This document shows, in pieces, positions 1-9,229 of a stretch of DNA of 64,000 nt. This stretch comes from Ecytonucleospora hepatopenaei (lineage: Eukaryota; Microsporidia; Enterocytozoonidae): contig JAPMUG010000001.1 in NCBI GenBank assembly GCA_026692725.1, forward strand, positions 372,001 to 436,000, read 5' to 3'. The notes under the pieces were generated by a model, which saw only the letters and a list, made by a program, of their open reading frames with translations, was not told the origin of the DNA and ran no database searches. Made by a program: the position numbers and the translations under genes. How positions within the stretch are numbered: position 1 is the stretch's first letter; the number at the start of each line of letters is the position of its first letter.

Positions 1-183
1 TTTAAACTTTGTGTCCCTGTAAACTTTGCTATTAAAAGCAATACATGCTTTTTTATTCTTATAGTGCAATTTAAAAGAATAGACAGAGCTATCACCATTT
101 CTATCAAAGCTAGAAAATTCACTACTACTTTCACCATTTTTGGTAAAAATATGCGTAAAAATACTCTCTTGAAATTTTTTCAT
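1..183 (-). CDS. Partial hypothetical protein, N-terminal 61 codons
   Basis: An open frame runs from an ATG at 183 on the minus strand to the window edge without a stop. The start is supported by the signal AAGACCCTT placed directly before the ATG, the same CCC-type start-proximal motif seen at many other genes here. The visible protein begins MKKFQESIFTHIF and continues with a Ser/Asp-rich and then Lys-rich stretch. No domain is recognisable in this fragment. The tRNA gene lies about 105 bases upstream on the same strand. Confidence 0.55.
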   Translation of the reverse strand, partial: MKKFQESIFTHIFTKNGESSSEFSSFDRNGDSSVYSFKLHYKNKKACIAFNSKVYRDTKFK

Positions 184-288
184 AAGGGTCTTAAGATATA
201 GAAAATAACAATATAGATATTTATTGGTAAAACACAAAAAACAACTTGAAACATGCAATACATGGAAATATTACAAAAAGAAAAAAAA

Positions 289-359
289 GGCACAAGAGGG
301 GATCGAACCCCCGACCTACAGTTTACAAAACTGTTGCTCTACCACTGAGCTATTGAGCC
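289..359 (-). tRNA. tRNA-Thr (anticodon UGU)
   Basis: The minus strand folds as a standard tRNA of 71 nt. It has a 7-bp acceptor stem GGCTCAA/TTGTGCC with one U-U mismatch at the fourth pair, and a D arm AGCTCAGTGGTAGAGC. The anticodon stem ACAGT/ACTGT closes the loop TTTGTAA, giving anticodon TGT. The T arm carries the loop TTCGATC. The anticodon reads ACA threonine codons. No intron is present and CCA is not encoded, as expected for a eukaryotic nuclear tRNA. An AT-rich run with T/A tracts follows the 3' end. Confidence 0.96.
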
Positions 360-1025
360 GTACTAAAATATAACTATTAAATTATATTTAATTTATATTT
401 AAGGGTTTTAACATTTTGTTGAATATGGTTGTAGTTAAAGCTTTATGTCAAAACATAATTATTATGAGTTAACAAACAAAAAATTATTTAAGGGTCATTT
501 CATACAATCAGCTTTAGTCATTTTCTATTTATTTGTTATTTCCATAGTTTTATTTAGAATAACCTTTTAACATAACACATAAAGTTAAAGTACAACCAGT
601 ATTTATCTCATACTTGTTTACATATATTGTCAAAACATTCATTTTTATGATATTTATTATTTTTAAAATCATTAGTTATTTCAACACGTGGAACAGTTTG
701 TTATAAATCTTATATTTTACTAATATAAAATGTTAAACAATATGCTAATCTGTGACAAAATAAATAATAGTAAATAAATTTATATATATAATATGCTGTG
801 ATAATGCATTTAAAATTTATTCCTTTTTTAAATTACATAAAAATATGTGCATTAGTAAATAAATTATTTTTATACAAAATATATTAATTACGTTTTATTT
901 TACTAACTTTTACATACTTAATAAGGAAAAAAGAATAATTTTACATTGGATACTGCATGCCAGATGTACACCATAGGGATGACTACAAAAATAATTTAAT
1001 ACAAATATTTTATCCTTTTTAATTA
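360..1025. other. Intergenic, AT-rich, no gene seen
   Basis: No credible coding frame or RNA fold is visible in this stretch. A slightly less AT-rich patch around 950-990 (CATGCCAGATGTACACC) is present but could not be assigned. Confidence 0.5.
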
Positions 1026-1685
1026 ATGTTATTATTTTTTCCATTTATCAATAGTTTAATGTTTACTATTAAATTAGAAGGAGATTCTAAAAAAGTAGCT
1101 GCTTTTTATTCACCACAACCTTTTTATATAAGAATGTTATATGAACTTTTTTCTTTTGATACTACGAGTGTATTTCGTTTACATGTATAGGAACTACAAA
1201 CATGTCTCAGAACATTTCCTCCTCACATGTACCAATCCAAGATATATCAATTTAGAGAAATTGGAAATCCAAACTATATTTATGCAAAAATATTAACATA
1301 TGGTGGACCAATAATTATACCAGCTAATATTTTTACTAATCCAGAAGAGGCACGTGAAATCTTCACACAGTTCAAAATAGGAATAAGTTTTTCACGTGAG
1401 ATGTTTGAATTAGATCATGAAGATTCTGCAACACCTGAAATGGTTTTATCAGAACGAAAATTTATTGAAAGAGTTAATAGAAAAGAAAGTAGAGGAAAAT
1501 CAGTTAATGAATTAAGTAGCGAGGAAGATAAAAAGGCACAAAAAAGAAAACAAGAAGAAGGTTCTAGTGACATGGATATCGAGGAAGCAGGACCTTCTAA
1601 TAAAAAATTAAAAGAAGACAAAGATGATGATCCACCTACAGAAACAAAATATCCTTTAAATATAGAAATGGATGGAGATGATTAA
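1026..1685 (+). pseudogene. Secreted family A protein interrupted by one in-frame TAG
   Basis: One continuous frame runs from ATG 1026 to TAA 1685, broken only by a TAG at 1188-1190. The first codons give a hydrophobic signal peptide (MLLFFPFINSLMF). The part after the stop can restart at ATG 1227 but would then lack the signal peptide. The C-terminal third is charged, contains a bipartite-like basic cluster (KKAQKRK ... NKKLKED) and ends in EMDGDD. The layout of signal peptide, roughly 110-residue domain with an IIIP/IFP motif and acidic tail ending DD matches the genes at 12210, 13336 and 14194. Either the gene is dead, the TAG is read through, or the base is wrong. Function unknown; a secreted host-directed protein is an inference from the layout. 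Confidence 0.6.
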
Positions 1686-1864
1686 TTTAAAACGTTATAA
1701 ATTATAAAATAATATTTTATGATTTGAATAAATTAAGCTTAAAACTTTATTTCTTTATTTTAATATTTTTAAAATATACTATGCTGTATAATTTATAAAA
1801 TATTTACTATTGTAAATTTACAGTAAATAAATTTTACTAACAAAACTTTTTACCCCATTTCTTT

Positions 1865-3310
1865 ATGTCTCAAAGTATACACTCACTTACACAGGAAGAA
1901 ATTTACAAGGCAGCTGTTGAATTTTACAATGCAAAACAAAAGGAGAAGCTGGAACGTCTTTTTGCGCAGTATTTAAAAAATTCTTATGATTCTCGTTTAT
2001 GGAAATTATACTTGCAACACACAAAGAATCTTTCCTTGCCCCACAACAAAATGATGGAGGTGTTTGATTTTATTTTGCACCATTTTGAACACGCGTACGA
2101 TGCATTTGATTTTGTAATCGGAGCTATTGAGCATATCGATCAATCTGATGAATCTGATTCTTTTAAGGCGGAACAGGTAAGGAGGGTATACCACCAATTT
2201 TTGAAGGTGCCTATGGAAAATCTTACCAAGCTGTGGCTTCAGTACGAGGCATGGGAACTATCAATAAATAGGCTCAGTGCAAGAACATTTACTGAGAGTG
2301 TGCAGCCAGCCTATCTTAGCGCCCATACGCTTTACCAAAAAGCAGCAGGATTTTTAAAGAATGAAAAGATTTTTGAACTTATCGACTTGGAACTTGAAAA
2401 TTTGATGAAACTTTCGAAATCTCAGCTGGATGGGAGATTGTCGTATGTTTTTAGTTTTTTATCAGGGAAAACACAAAAAACAGAAATATTTGAAATTTTA
2501 AAAACAATTTACATAGGAGGAAATAAGAAATTTACGGGAGAAAAAGAAGACGCAGTACTAGAAAAGCACATTAACACTGTTTCACAGGATTCATCATTGC
2601 TTTCAATTTGGTTTTCATTTTTTTATAAACGTGACTTTTTTAATTTTAAAAACACGACACACATTAACTTAATTTTTGTGAATTATTTGCTGTTTGCGGT
2701 GCAAAACAAAGGAGTGGAGGAATTTAGAAGAAAATTTGAGGAAATCAAGGAAGGATACAAAGAACAAATAGATTTTCATGTATTTTTAAAGGCAGCTGAA
2801 ATTGAGTATATGTATTGTAAAAGTGACTGTAAAGGATTTGACATTTTGATGGATGCAATAAAAACATTTGGAGACAGCAGTTTGCTAAATGAAGCATCCC
2901 TCGATATTTTACTGAGATTTCACGAAGAGGAAAAAGCAGTTTTATTTTTTAAAAAGGCGGCAAAAACCAGAAGAATGTACGACATGATAGCTGGTAGTAC
3001 ATTTAAAACAGGAGACTTGGTTTATTTTACTGAGCTTTTGCTTCAAAAAGAAAGTGCAATAAAAAACCAAGAAATTTTAAAAAATGCCAAGGTGGATCCA
3101 AGAGAAACAGCAGAAAAAGCACCAAATGAAACTGGAAGCAAAGCTGTGCTTAACAAAATAACAAAAACATTAGAATATTTAGACTTAACTTTTTCTACCT
3201 CTACAGTTGCAAAGGTGGATTTATCTGTAATTCCAAGTTTACCTTACGAAGAAAATTTTGTGTCAAATATTAATTTAGACAAGTTGATAGAAATATTACA
3301 AAAAAGTTAA
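1865..3310 (+). CDS. RNA14: CstF-77/RNA14-like HAT-repeat protein of mRNA 3'-end processing
   Basis: A 481-residue, all-helical protein with HAT-type repeats over about residues 20-380. The best match I recognise is the segment around residues 105-150 (VYHQFLKVPMENLTKLWLQYEAW, then ELSINRL). It parallels the CstF-77/Rna14 block in which a pre-mRNA cleavage scaffold has VY..., W..Y..FE.SIN and a run of RR. In other eukaryotes this protein dimerises and bridges the cleavage and polyadenylation complexes. It is shorter than yeast Rna14 (about 680 residues), as usual in microsporidia. The start is supported by TTTTTACCCC about 10 bases upstream. Codon use is richer in G/C than in the flanking Asn-rich genes, which fits a conserved housekeeping gene. 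Another HAT protein (for example a Clf1- or Utp6-like one) is the alternative. Confidence 0.6.
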   Translation: MSQSIHSLTQEEIYKAAVEFYNAKQKEKLERLFAQYLKNSYDSRLWKLYLQHTKNLSLPHNKMMEVFDFILHHFEHAYDAFDFVIGAIEHIDQSDESDSFKAEQVRRVYHQFLKVPMENLTKLWLQYEAWELSINRLSARTFTESVQPAYLSAHTLYQKAAGFLKNEKIFELIDLELENLMKLSKSQLDGRLSYVFSFLSGKTQKTEIFEILKTIYIGGNKKFTGEKEDAVLEKHINTVSQDSSLLSIWFSFFYKRDFFNFKNTTHINLIFVNYLLFAVQNKGVEEFRRKFEEIKEGYKEQIDFHVFLKAAEIEYMYCKSDCKGFDILMDAIKTFGDSSLLNEASLDILLRFHEEEKAVLFFKKAAKTRRMYDMIAGSTFKTGDLVYFTELLLQKESAIKNQEILKNAKVDPRETAEKAPNETGSKAVLNKITKTLEYLDLTFSTSTVAKVDLSVIPSLPYEENFVSNINLDKLIEILQKS

Positions 3311-3385
3311 TGAATTTAATTAATACAATAACAATTAATAAATTTAATTTATACAATAACAATTAATTATTAATAAATAAATATT

Positions 3386-3802
3386 TTATTTCTTAATATA
3401 TCCATCCACTGTATTTCTATGAAATAATTCTAAGTTTACAGCTGATAAAAAAGCACAAATTGATTTACCTCTTACCACATATTTGTCATATTCTTTTACC
3501 CATTCCTGTAAATATGATGTTTTTATGACCTGCAACATATTATTCTTTGTAATGCGTATGCAAAATACGTCATCGTCTGTGTATGCATATACAGACTTAA
3601 ATAGCAAAATGTTATGGTCTAACATTCGTATTTTATATCCTAAAATAGACTTGAGTTTGACAAGAAGGTCTTCTACGTTGGTATCTGCTGCAGTTGCACT
3701 GTGTGTCTGTTCTATCTTTTCTGGATAGTAAATCAAAAAGTCTATTTGGTTTTCAATGGTATCTTCTTTCTTTTTTGCAGTGGTTTCTTCCTTTCTTAGC
3801 AT
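3386..3802 (-). CDS. Small protein, possible Spc25 globular domain
   Basis: A 138-residue protein. The last 85 residues resemble the C-terminal RWD-like domain of the kinetochore NDC80-complex subunit Spc25. The pattern LGYKIRMLDHN-ILLF, then a strand, then SICAFLSAVNLELF near the end, parallels LG.EIR....LQF and FSAFLANVRKAF in animal Spc25. What is missing is the long N-terminal coiled coil: only about 50 charged residues precede the domain, so this would be a very short form or the upstream part lies in another frame. The gene ends about 75 bases from the end of the RNA14-like gene (convergent). The assignment is from memory of the family and is tentative. Confidence 0.4.
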   Translation of the reverse strand: MLRKEETTAKKKEDTIENQIDFLIYYPEKIEQTHSATAADTNVEDLLVKLKSILGYKIRMLDHNILLFKSVYAYTDDDVFCIRITKNNMLQVIKTSYLQEWVKEYDKYVVRGKSICAFLSAVNLELFHRNTVDGYIKK

Positions 3803-4019
3803 ATAATTTAAAAAAAGTAATAATTTAGAAATTTAAACAGTATAAATACAATAAAATATTATATTATAGCAGTATAATGTTATAAATGTGATAATACAAA
3901 ATATAATGGTTTTATATTATAAATTAATAATGTGATATTATATGATATAATAGTATTATACTGATAAACTGTCAAAAGTAGGGAATAAAATTTTAAAATA
4001 ATTTAAACAATTTTTTAAC

Positions 4020-4571
4020 ATGGCAAAAAAGCTAAGGGTTTCTTTGAGTTTTATAAAAGGTGAAAGTAGTAAAAAAGGAAAGAAAAGTAAAAAAGAAAAA
4101 GAAACATCTAGTACAACATGTATTTCTTCAACTAATAACAATTTAAATATAAATAATATAAATAATACAAATAATACAAATAATATAAAAATAGCATATT
4201 CTAATGAATTTCTACAAAAATATTTAAAAAAACACAATCTCACTGCCATTAACATTTACACACTCTTTAGAAAGTTTTATGACAATTTTATGATTACCTT
4301 AGATTTTCTTGATAAAAGTACACTTGATATTTATTCAGAAGGATTTGTATTTGCATATTTTAAAATTAAGGTTAACAAGAAAACAACAGAAACAAATACA
4401 AAGATACTAAAGAAAGCAGTTGAAAGGTGTGAAATATTTCTAAAAAACCAAGAAGAAGAGGTGATTACATCAAATGTTCAAGAAAACGTGCAAAGTCATA
4501 CAACAAATTTGTTTAGTTTATTTTATGAAATAAAAGGAGACAAAATTATAAAAAGAGATTTAGGTCAATAG
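4020..4571 (+). CDS. Hypothetical Lys- and Asn-rich protein
   Basis: A 183-residue protein with a Lys/Ser-rich N terminus (KGKKSKKEKE), a short Asn/Thr microsatellite tract at about residues 42-58 (NNLNINNINNTNN) and then a folded-looking part. No family is recognised. The tract is encoded by AATAATACAAATAAT-type repeats, the same kind of expansion seen in conserved genes nearby. The start ATG follows AATTTTTTAAC, and a TAGGGA motif lies about 40 bases upstream. It could be a basic nuclear or nucleolar protein, but nothing in the sequence proves that. Confidence 0.6.
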   Translation: MAKKLRVSLSFIKGESSKKGKKSKKEKETSSTTCISSTNNNLNINNINNTNNTNNIKIAYSNEFLQKYLKKHNLTAINIYTLFRKFYDNFMITLDFLDKSTLDIYSEGFVFAYFKIKVNKKTTETNTKILKKAVERCEIFLKNQEEEVITSNVQENVQSHTTNLFSLFYEIKGDKIIKRDLGQ

Positions 4572-4614
4572 TATTTTAATTATAATAATTTTATAATTAG
4601 TTTGTATATTTTAT

Positions 4615-4735
4615 ATTAACTAAACAAGTATAATTTATATACTAATTTATATAAACTGAATTATATACTAATTTATATTAACTGAATTATATATTCTAAT
4701 TTATATTAACTAAATTATATATACTAATTTATATT
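4615..4735. repeat. Imperfect AT-rich tandem repeat, about 25-bp unit
   Basis: The phrase ACTGAATTATATACTAATTT recurs with small changes (ACTAATTTATATTAACTGAATTATATA) about four times between the 4020 gene and the eL33 promoter. It looks like local slippage-type expansion of noncoding DNA. Confidence 0.7.
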
Positions 4736-4790
4736 TTAAGCTTAAAATTTGTTTAAAAACATTAAGGAAAAAATAAAAAAAATTATTTGT

Positions 4791-4804
4791 AAAAAATTTT
4801 ACCC
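4791..4804 (+). promoter_or_regulatory. AAATTTT-ACCC start-proximal signal of eL33
   Basis: AAAAAATTTTACCC ends two bases before the eL33 ATG at 4807. An almost identical block precedes the eS8 ATG. CCC- or GGG-like motifs close to the start codon, with AAATTT-like motifs at ribosomal-protein genes, have been described in microsporidia, so this is read as the transcription-start signal. Confidence 0.65.
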
Positions 4805-4806
4805 TA

Positions 4807-5124
4807 ATGTCTTGTGAACTTTTAGAAAAAACAACCATTAAAGGTACATTTGTATCACACAGAAGAGGACAAAGAAGGTTACATCCTAAACAAGCAATCT
4901 TAACCATAGATAATGTATACTCAAAAGATTCAGCTGAAAAATATCTTAAAAATGCAGTTTTATTTACGTATACAAGGCCAGAGGGAGAGGTAGTTAGAAT
5001 ACAAGGACGTATAATGGCAGTGCATGGAAATAAAGGAGCAGTGAGGGCAACATTTGAAAGAAATTTGAATCCAAAAGCAATGGGTCAAAGGGTATTTATT
5101 AAGCTATACAAAGTAGAAGAGTAA
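4807..5124 (+). CDS. RPL33: 60S ribosomal protein eL33 (L35Ae)
   Basis: A 105-residue basic protein that is a full-length eL33 (family L35Ae). Recognisable segments are GTFVSHRRGQRRLHPKQAIL near the N terminus, then NAVLFTYTRPEGEV and RIMAVHGNKGAVRATFERNL, the hallmark HGN-G-VRA-F block that contacts 60S rRNA. Length is normal for the family (about 105-115). The start is fixed by the AAATTTTACCC signal immediately upstream. No intron is seen, although some microsporidian ribosomal genes carry one just after the ATG. No Asn tract has entered this gene. Confidence 0.96.
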   Translation: MSCELLEKTTIKGTFVSHRRGQRRLHPKQAILTIDNVYSKDSAEKYLKNAVLFTYTRPEGEVVRIQGRIMAVHGNKGAVRATFERNLNPKAMGQRVFIKLYKVEE

Positions 5125-5211
5125 TTTATATTTAAATATATTTTATTTGATATTTATATAAATTTATTGATTATATTTAATTATTGTCTTTAATTTATAT
5201 ATTGATTCTAT

Positions 5212-5565
5212 TTAAAATATTTCTTTAATCTTTTTAGTTTTATTTCTGCATTTTATACAATATTCACATTTAAAAAAATATACTTTTTTACATTGTAAAC
5301 ATTCATAATGTGTTTTATTTTCAAATATAAAATCACAATTATCACAAAAAACAATAGGAAAATCAATTTTTTCTTCATTTAGAACAGCATAGCAAAAAGA
5401 ATACTGTCTTATTTTTTGCTTAAAAATTCCTTTGATGAATTTAGAACATTTAGGACAGAATATTCTCCTTTCATTATATTTATATTGACCTATTTTAATA
5501 TAAAATTCATTCTGTGAATAATATCCTAAGCATCTATAACAGAAATAGCCACAAGCATAGCACAT
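5212..5565 (-). CDS. Small cysteine-rich, probably zinc-binding protein
   Basis: A 117-residue protein with at least seven CxxC-type pairs: CYAC and CYRC at the start, CPKC in the middle, then CDNC, CLQC and CEYC-IKC near the end. This spacing implies several zinc knuckles or ribbons. The arrangement does not match RING, LIM or PHD exactly, and I do not recognise the family. The end of the gene is about 90 bases from eL33 (convergent). Start chosen as the first ATG; no CCC-type signal is evident upstream. It may be a short zinc-ribbon subunit, or the divergent Cys-rich end of a larger family. Confidence 0.55.
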   Translation of the reverse strand: MCYACGYFCYRCLGYYSQNEFYIKIGQYKYNERRIFCPKCSKFIKGIFKQKIRQYSFCYAVLNEEKIDFPIVFCDNCDFIFENKTHYECLQCKKVYFFKCEYCIKCRNKTKKIKEIF

Positions 5566-5574
5566 TTTAAATAT

Positions 5575-5765
5575 AATCTATAAAATAAAATTATTATTTA
5601 AAATATTATCTAAAATATAATCTATAAAATAAAATTATTATTTAAAATTATTATTTAAAATATAATATATAAAATTATTATTTAAAATATAATCTATAAA
5701 ATTATTATTTTAAATATAATCTATAATATTATTATTTATAAAATCTTATTTAAAATATAATTTTA
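5575..5765. repeat. AT-rich imperfect tandem repeat (ATAATCTATAAAATTATTATTT)
   Basis: A phrase close to AATATAATCTATAAAATTA is repeated about five times with indels in the gap between two divergent or unknown genes. Noncoding; it has the same slippage-like character as other gaps here. Confidence 0.65.
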
Positions 5766-5817
5766 AATATTATAATGTTTCAATAATTAATAAAATATTA
5801 TATTAAATATAAATAAT

Positions 5818-6549
5818 TTAATTTATTTTTATATTTTCATTATAAAATAACAATATCTTTTCTTTTATAACTTCTTGTAAATTATTACTATTATTTAAAT
5901 TACTATTACTATTTTTATTTATATTACTATTACTATTTTTATTTAAATTATTACTATTTATATTATTATTACCATCTATATTATAATCTAAAGTATATTC
6001 TAATATTTCATTCATATTTGCTATAATACCATTACCATTTATATAAATATATAAAATTATATTATTTAAATTACTAATATTATCTATATTATATTTCTTT
6101 ATTAATAAAAATGCAATTGAATTTATTACCATACATTTCTGTATAATGTTTTGTTTATATAAATTATTATCACTTATATTATTATATAAATCATTATCAT
6201 TTATATTATCATCTATTATACATATATTATTAAATAATTCATTTATACTAAAATATGATGAATATATAATATTATTATTTAAAATATTATCAAATATATT
6301 ATATAAATTATTATTAAAATTATTATCATTTATATTATTATGTGTATTATGTATTTTAAATATCCACTGCAATGTATCATTTCTAAAATATTCCTCATAA
6401 AAAGCATATTCTAATGTTTTATCAATACCATTTATATAAAGTACAAAAGAAGAGTCACACTGTCTTTTCTGTTTATGAATACATTCAACAAATACATAAT
6501 TATTATCAGTATTAAGGTATAGAATATCATTAATAAAACCATACATCAT
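5818..6549 (-). CDS. Hypothetical Asn-rich protein
   Basis: A 243-residue frame. The N-terminal 60 residues (for example YVFVECIHKQKRQCDSSF and LQWIFKIHN) look like a conserved beta-rich start. The rest is diluted by Asn/Asp/Ile/Tyr tracts such as NNINDNNFNNNL and, near the C terminus, NKNSNSNINKNSNSNLNN. The last 18 residues (EVIKEKILLFYNENIKIN) look like a helix. No family is recognised. The layout of short conserved pieces separated by expansions is what the neighbouring SWI3 and proteasome genes show, so this is probably a real conserved gene eroded beyond recognition by eye. Confidence 0.5.
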   Translation of the reverse strand: MMYGFINDILYLNTDNNYVFVECIHKQKRQCDSSFVLYINGIDKTLEYAFYEEYFRNDTLQWIFKIHNTHNNINDNNFNNNLYNIFDNILNNNIIYSSYFSINELFNNICIIDDNINDNDLYNNISDNNLYKQNIIQKCMVINSIAFLLIKKYNIDNISNLNNIILYIYINGNGIIANMNEILEYTLDYNIDGNNNINSNNLNKNSNSNINKNSNSNLNNSNNLQEVIKEKILLFYNENIKIN

Positions 6550-6837
6550 AATAAAATATATTATGTTATAGTATATTATATTATTATATTATTATATTAT
6601 TATATTATTATATTATTATATTATATTAATTATTATATTTATTTATAAGGGTAAAATTATAATATATTTTATATTTTTTTACGTTTTTTAATTATCCATA
6701 TTTTTATATTATATTATATTTTTTAATTTTATAACATATAATAATATATAATATTACATACAATATATAATATAACATATAATATAACATATAATATAAC
6801 ATATAATAACATATAATAATATACAATATATAATAAT

Positions 6838-7566
6838 ATGATATCTAATTATATAAATACTATTAAACTAAATCCATTATCTATTAAATACCCATATATT
6901 GAATATATTATATCACTTATACTAATAATCATTAGTATATGTATAATAAATATATTATATGGTATAATATATAGTACCATTATAATAAATAATACAGTAA
7001 TATACAATTATGTATACATAACAGTATATATGATAATAAGCAGTATAATAATAAATTATATAGTAGTGATATATATAAAGATAAGAAATAAATATAATAC
7101 ATATAATAGTAATACATATAATATTAATACATATAATACATATAATACATATAATAGTAATATTATATTATATAATAACAATATAAATAACAATATAAAT
7201 AACAATATAAATAACAATATAAATAACAATATAAATAACAACATAAATAACAATATAAATAACAATAATATTATATTATATAATTATATTTATATATTAG
7301 TAATATATTCATATATATATTATATAATATGTTATTATATATATTTATTTATATTACTACCTGAATATATCATATATTATGTTAGTAGTTCATGTAGTAC
7401 ATATTATATAATAACCAACATAAGGTATAATGACATAATATTGAATTATATATTACTAATAGTAGAGCATATGAGTATAATGTATATGCATTATATAATA
7501 AAGATACATAATAGAAATATAAATATATATAAACATATGATAAATATAATATACAATATAATATAG
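6838..7566 (+). CDS. Multi-pass membrane protein with an Asn-repeat loop
   Basis: A 242-residue protein with about five hydrophobic segments: residues 20-50, 55-80, 150-180, 185-200 and 205-220. They are built almost wholly from Ile, Leu, Tyr and Val encoded by ATA/TAT-type codons. Between the second and third segment lies a polar loop of TYNSN and NNIN repeats that carries a 12-bp coding minisatellite. It begins a cluster of similar-sized membrane proteins (7669, 8576, 9573). Sequence identity to them is low, so shared ancestry is only suggested by size, topology and position. Function unknown. The extreme composition means that part of it could be non-genic AT DNA that happens to be open, but the length without stops argues for a gene. 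Confidence 0.45.
   Translation: MISNYINTIKLNPLSIKYPYIEYIISLILIIISICIINILYGIIYSTIIINNTVIYNYVYITVYMIISSIIINYIVVIYIKIRNKYNTYNSNTYNINTYNTYNTYNSNIILYNNNINNNINNNINNNINNNINNNINNNINNNNIILYNYIYILVIYSYIYYIICYYIYLFILLPEYIIYYVSSSCSTYYIITNIRYNDIILNYILLIVEHMSIMYMHYIIKIHNRNINIYKHMINIIYNII
7174..7264 (+). repeat. 12-bp coding minisatellite (AACAATATAAAT)n
   Basis: About 7-8 near-exact copies of AACAATATAAAT inside the membrane-protein gene, translated as Asn-Asn-Ile-Asn repeats. It shows directly that the Asn tracts here arise by in-frame repeat expansion. Confidence 0.9.
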
Positions 7567-7668
7567 TATATTTATATAATTACTGTTTTATATTTATATT
7601 TATTTATAGTATAATAATATATTTATATAATTACTGTTTTATAATTATAATATAATATAATATTATAT

Positions 7669-8328
7669 TTATATATAGTATAATATGTTTATTATATATA
7701 ATATAATCAAATATATAATATATAATAATATCTTAATATATTTATTATATTTACTATTTCTAATATGGTGTAGTATATTATGTAATATGTATATAGTTGA
7801 TATTACTGATATTATCAATATAATCACATATATTATAATACTATTATATATATCAGTATATAATGTATTACCAATAGTAATATATAATAGTAGAAATAGT
7901 ATAGTACCATGTATAAGAGAAGAAATAAATAAAATATTAACATACAATACATTATTAGTATTATATGTATAATTATATAAAACAGTATTATTAGTATTAT
8001 TATATAAAACAGTATTATATAATGTATGATCAGTATTATTATATAATGTATTATCAGTATTATTATATAAAACAGTATTATATAATATATTATTTATTTT
8101 ATTCATTATATATGATATTATACATATTATTATATATATTACTATATATCTAATTATATACTTATATGTAATATATCTTAATCTAATAGTATAATTAACA
8201 ATAGAATATATAATATATAATAATATTGATATACATATATTATACCTAATACTATTATTATATATTACATTACTATTTATAATATTACAACATAGACTAT
8301 ATATAAATATATTAGTAAATATATTCAT
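7669..8328 (-). CDS. Multi-pass membrane protein with NTDNTLYNNT repeats
   Basis: A 219-residue frame with about five or six hydrophobic segments (about residues 28-45, 60-82, 130-150, 158-178 and 195-219). A central polar loop (about 85-125) is made of VLYNN-TDNTLYNN units. The DNA of that loop, TAAAACAGTATTATTA, is the same word that forms the noncoding repeat at 8340-8535. Similar size and topology to the neighbouring membrane genes suggest a local family. No conserved motif proves it, and codon composition is almost pure A/T. Function unknown. Confidence 0.4.
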   Translation of the reverse strand: MNIFTNIFIYSLCCNIINSNVIYNNSIRYNICISILLYIIYSIVNYTIRLRYITYKYIIRYIVIYIIICIISYIMNKINNILYNTVLYNNTDNTLYNNTDHTLYNTVLYNNTNNTVLYNYTYNTNNVLYVNILFISSLIHGTILFLLLYITIGNTLYTDIYNSIIIYVIILIISVISTIYILHNILHHIRNSKYNKYIKILLYIIYLIILYIINILYYI

Positions 8329-8339
8329 TATATTATATT

Positions 8340-8535
8340 ATTATATTATATAAAACAGTATTATATTATATTATTATTTTATAATATATTGTTAGTAATA
8401 TATCATTTATAATATATTATATATTAAAAACAGTATTATATTATAAAACAGTATTATTATATAAAACAGTATTATATTATAAAACAGTATTATATTATAA
8501 AACAGTATTATTATATAAAACAGTATTATAATATT
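8340..8535. repeat. AT microsatellite-like repeat with AAAACAGTATTAT units
   Basis: AAAACAGTATTATATTAT-type units recur about seven times in the gap between two minus-strand membrane genes. The same word occurs inside the coding loop at about 7980-8095, linking coding and noncoding expansion. Confidence 0.8.
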
Positions 8536-8575
8536 ATATTATATTATATTATTTTATATTTTTATTTATTATATA

Positions 8576-9229
8576 TTATCCTATATTCAATATTGTGTAT
8601 ATTGCTAATGTCATCATAAACCCTATTGCACTTTGTATTATTGCTTCTCTTTGATCCACTGGGGCATATATCTGCTGCAGGCACCCTCCGTTGTAGTAGC
8701 TCATCACTATTATGAAGAAGAACCCTACTATGTACCCTGCCACTGGCACAAACCTAATCAACACACTTATGGGCGCAAACACCCCTGTTGAAAGTATACT
8801 GAGGAGCAGGAAGCTACTGAATGGCTTGTGTGACCAGAGTGTGAATATGAATCCCATTGCCACGCTACTCAATATAAATATACCATACATCATGGATGCA
8901 AACCAGACTATCTTGCCATAGGTGTAGTCCATATCCTTGCCAAAGGCTATGAAGCTAACAGAGAGGAAAAAGGCAAGGGTGTAAAATACATAGAGAAGGA
9001 GAGAGAATAGGAACACAGTCATAAAAGTAGGTCTAACTACATCCATGGAAATGGGTCTAACAGTAAGAGCATGTGCATAGGTGGATTTAACAGAAGAGAA
9101 GCATCCTTTACTAGTAATATTAGTGTTATTATTGTTATTAGTATTATTTATATTGTTATTAGTGTTATTGTTATTAGTATTATTGTTAGTATTGTTATTT
9201 ATTGTTTGTTTTTTAGCTTGTTTAACCAT
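8576..9229 (-). CDS. Multi-pass membrane protein, PxDxRE family
   Basis: A 217-residue protein. The N-terminal 38 residues are a poly-Asn/Thr tract (TNNNTNNNN) in the cytosolic tail. Five to six transmembrane segments follow at about 65-90, 100-125, 130-150, 155-180 and 195-217. Before the last segment lies the motif YAPVDQRE. The gene at 9573 has YTPKDSRE in the same place, followed by a similar final helix (GFMMTLAI versus GIMLTLNI), so these two are paralogues. Codons in the membrane part are clearly richer in G/C than in the Asn tract, which suggests purifying selection on the core. The family is unknown to me; a Yip1-like five-helix protein was considered, but its DLYGP-type motif is absent. 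Confidence 0.65.
   Translation of the reverse strand: MVKQAKKQTINNNTNNNTNNNNTNNNINNTNNNNNTNITSKGCFSSVKSTYAHALTVRPISMDVVRPTFMTVFLFSLLLYVFYTLAFFLSVSFIAFGKDMDYTYGKIVWFASMMYGIFILSSVAMGFIFTLWSHKPFSSFLLLSILSTGVFAPISVLIRFVPVAGYIVGFFFIIVMSYYNGGCLQQIYAPVDQREAIIQSAIGFMMTLAIYTILNIG

Noticed and set aside
5212..5565. RING or LIM domain in the Cys-rich protein
   Set aside because: CxxC pairs are plentiful but the His ligands and spacings of RING or LIM are not met.
6838..9229. Yip1-family assignment for the multi-pass membrane proteins
   Set aside because: Size and helix number fit, but the characteristic DLYGP-type and GY motifs are not visible.
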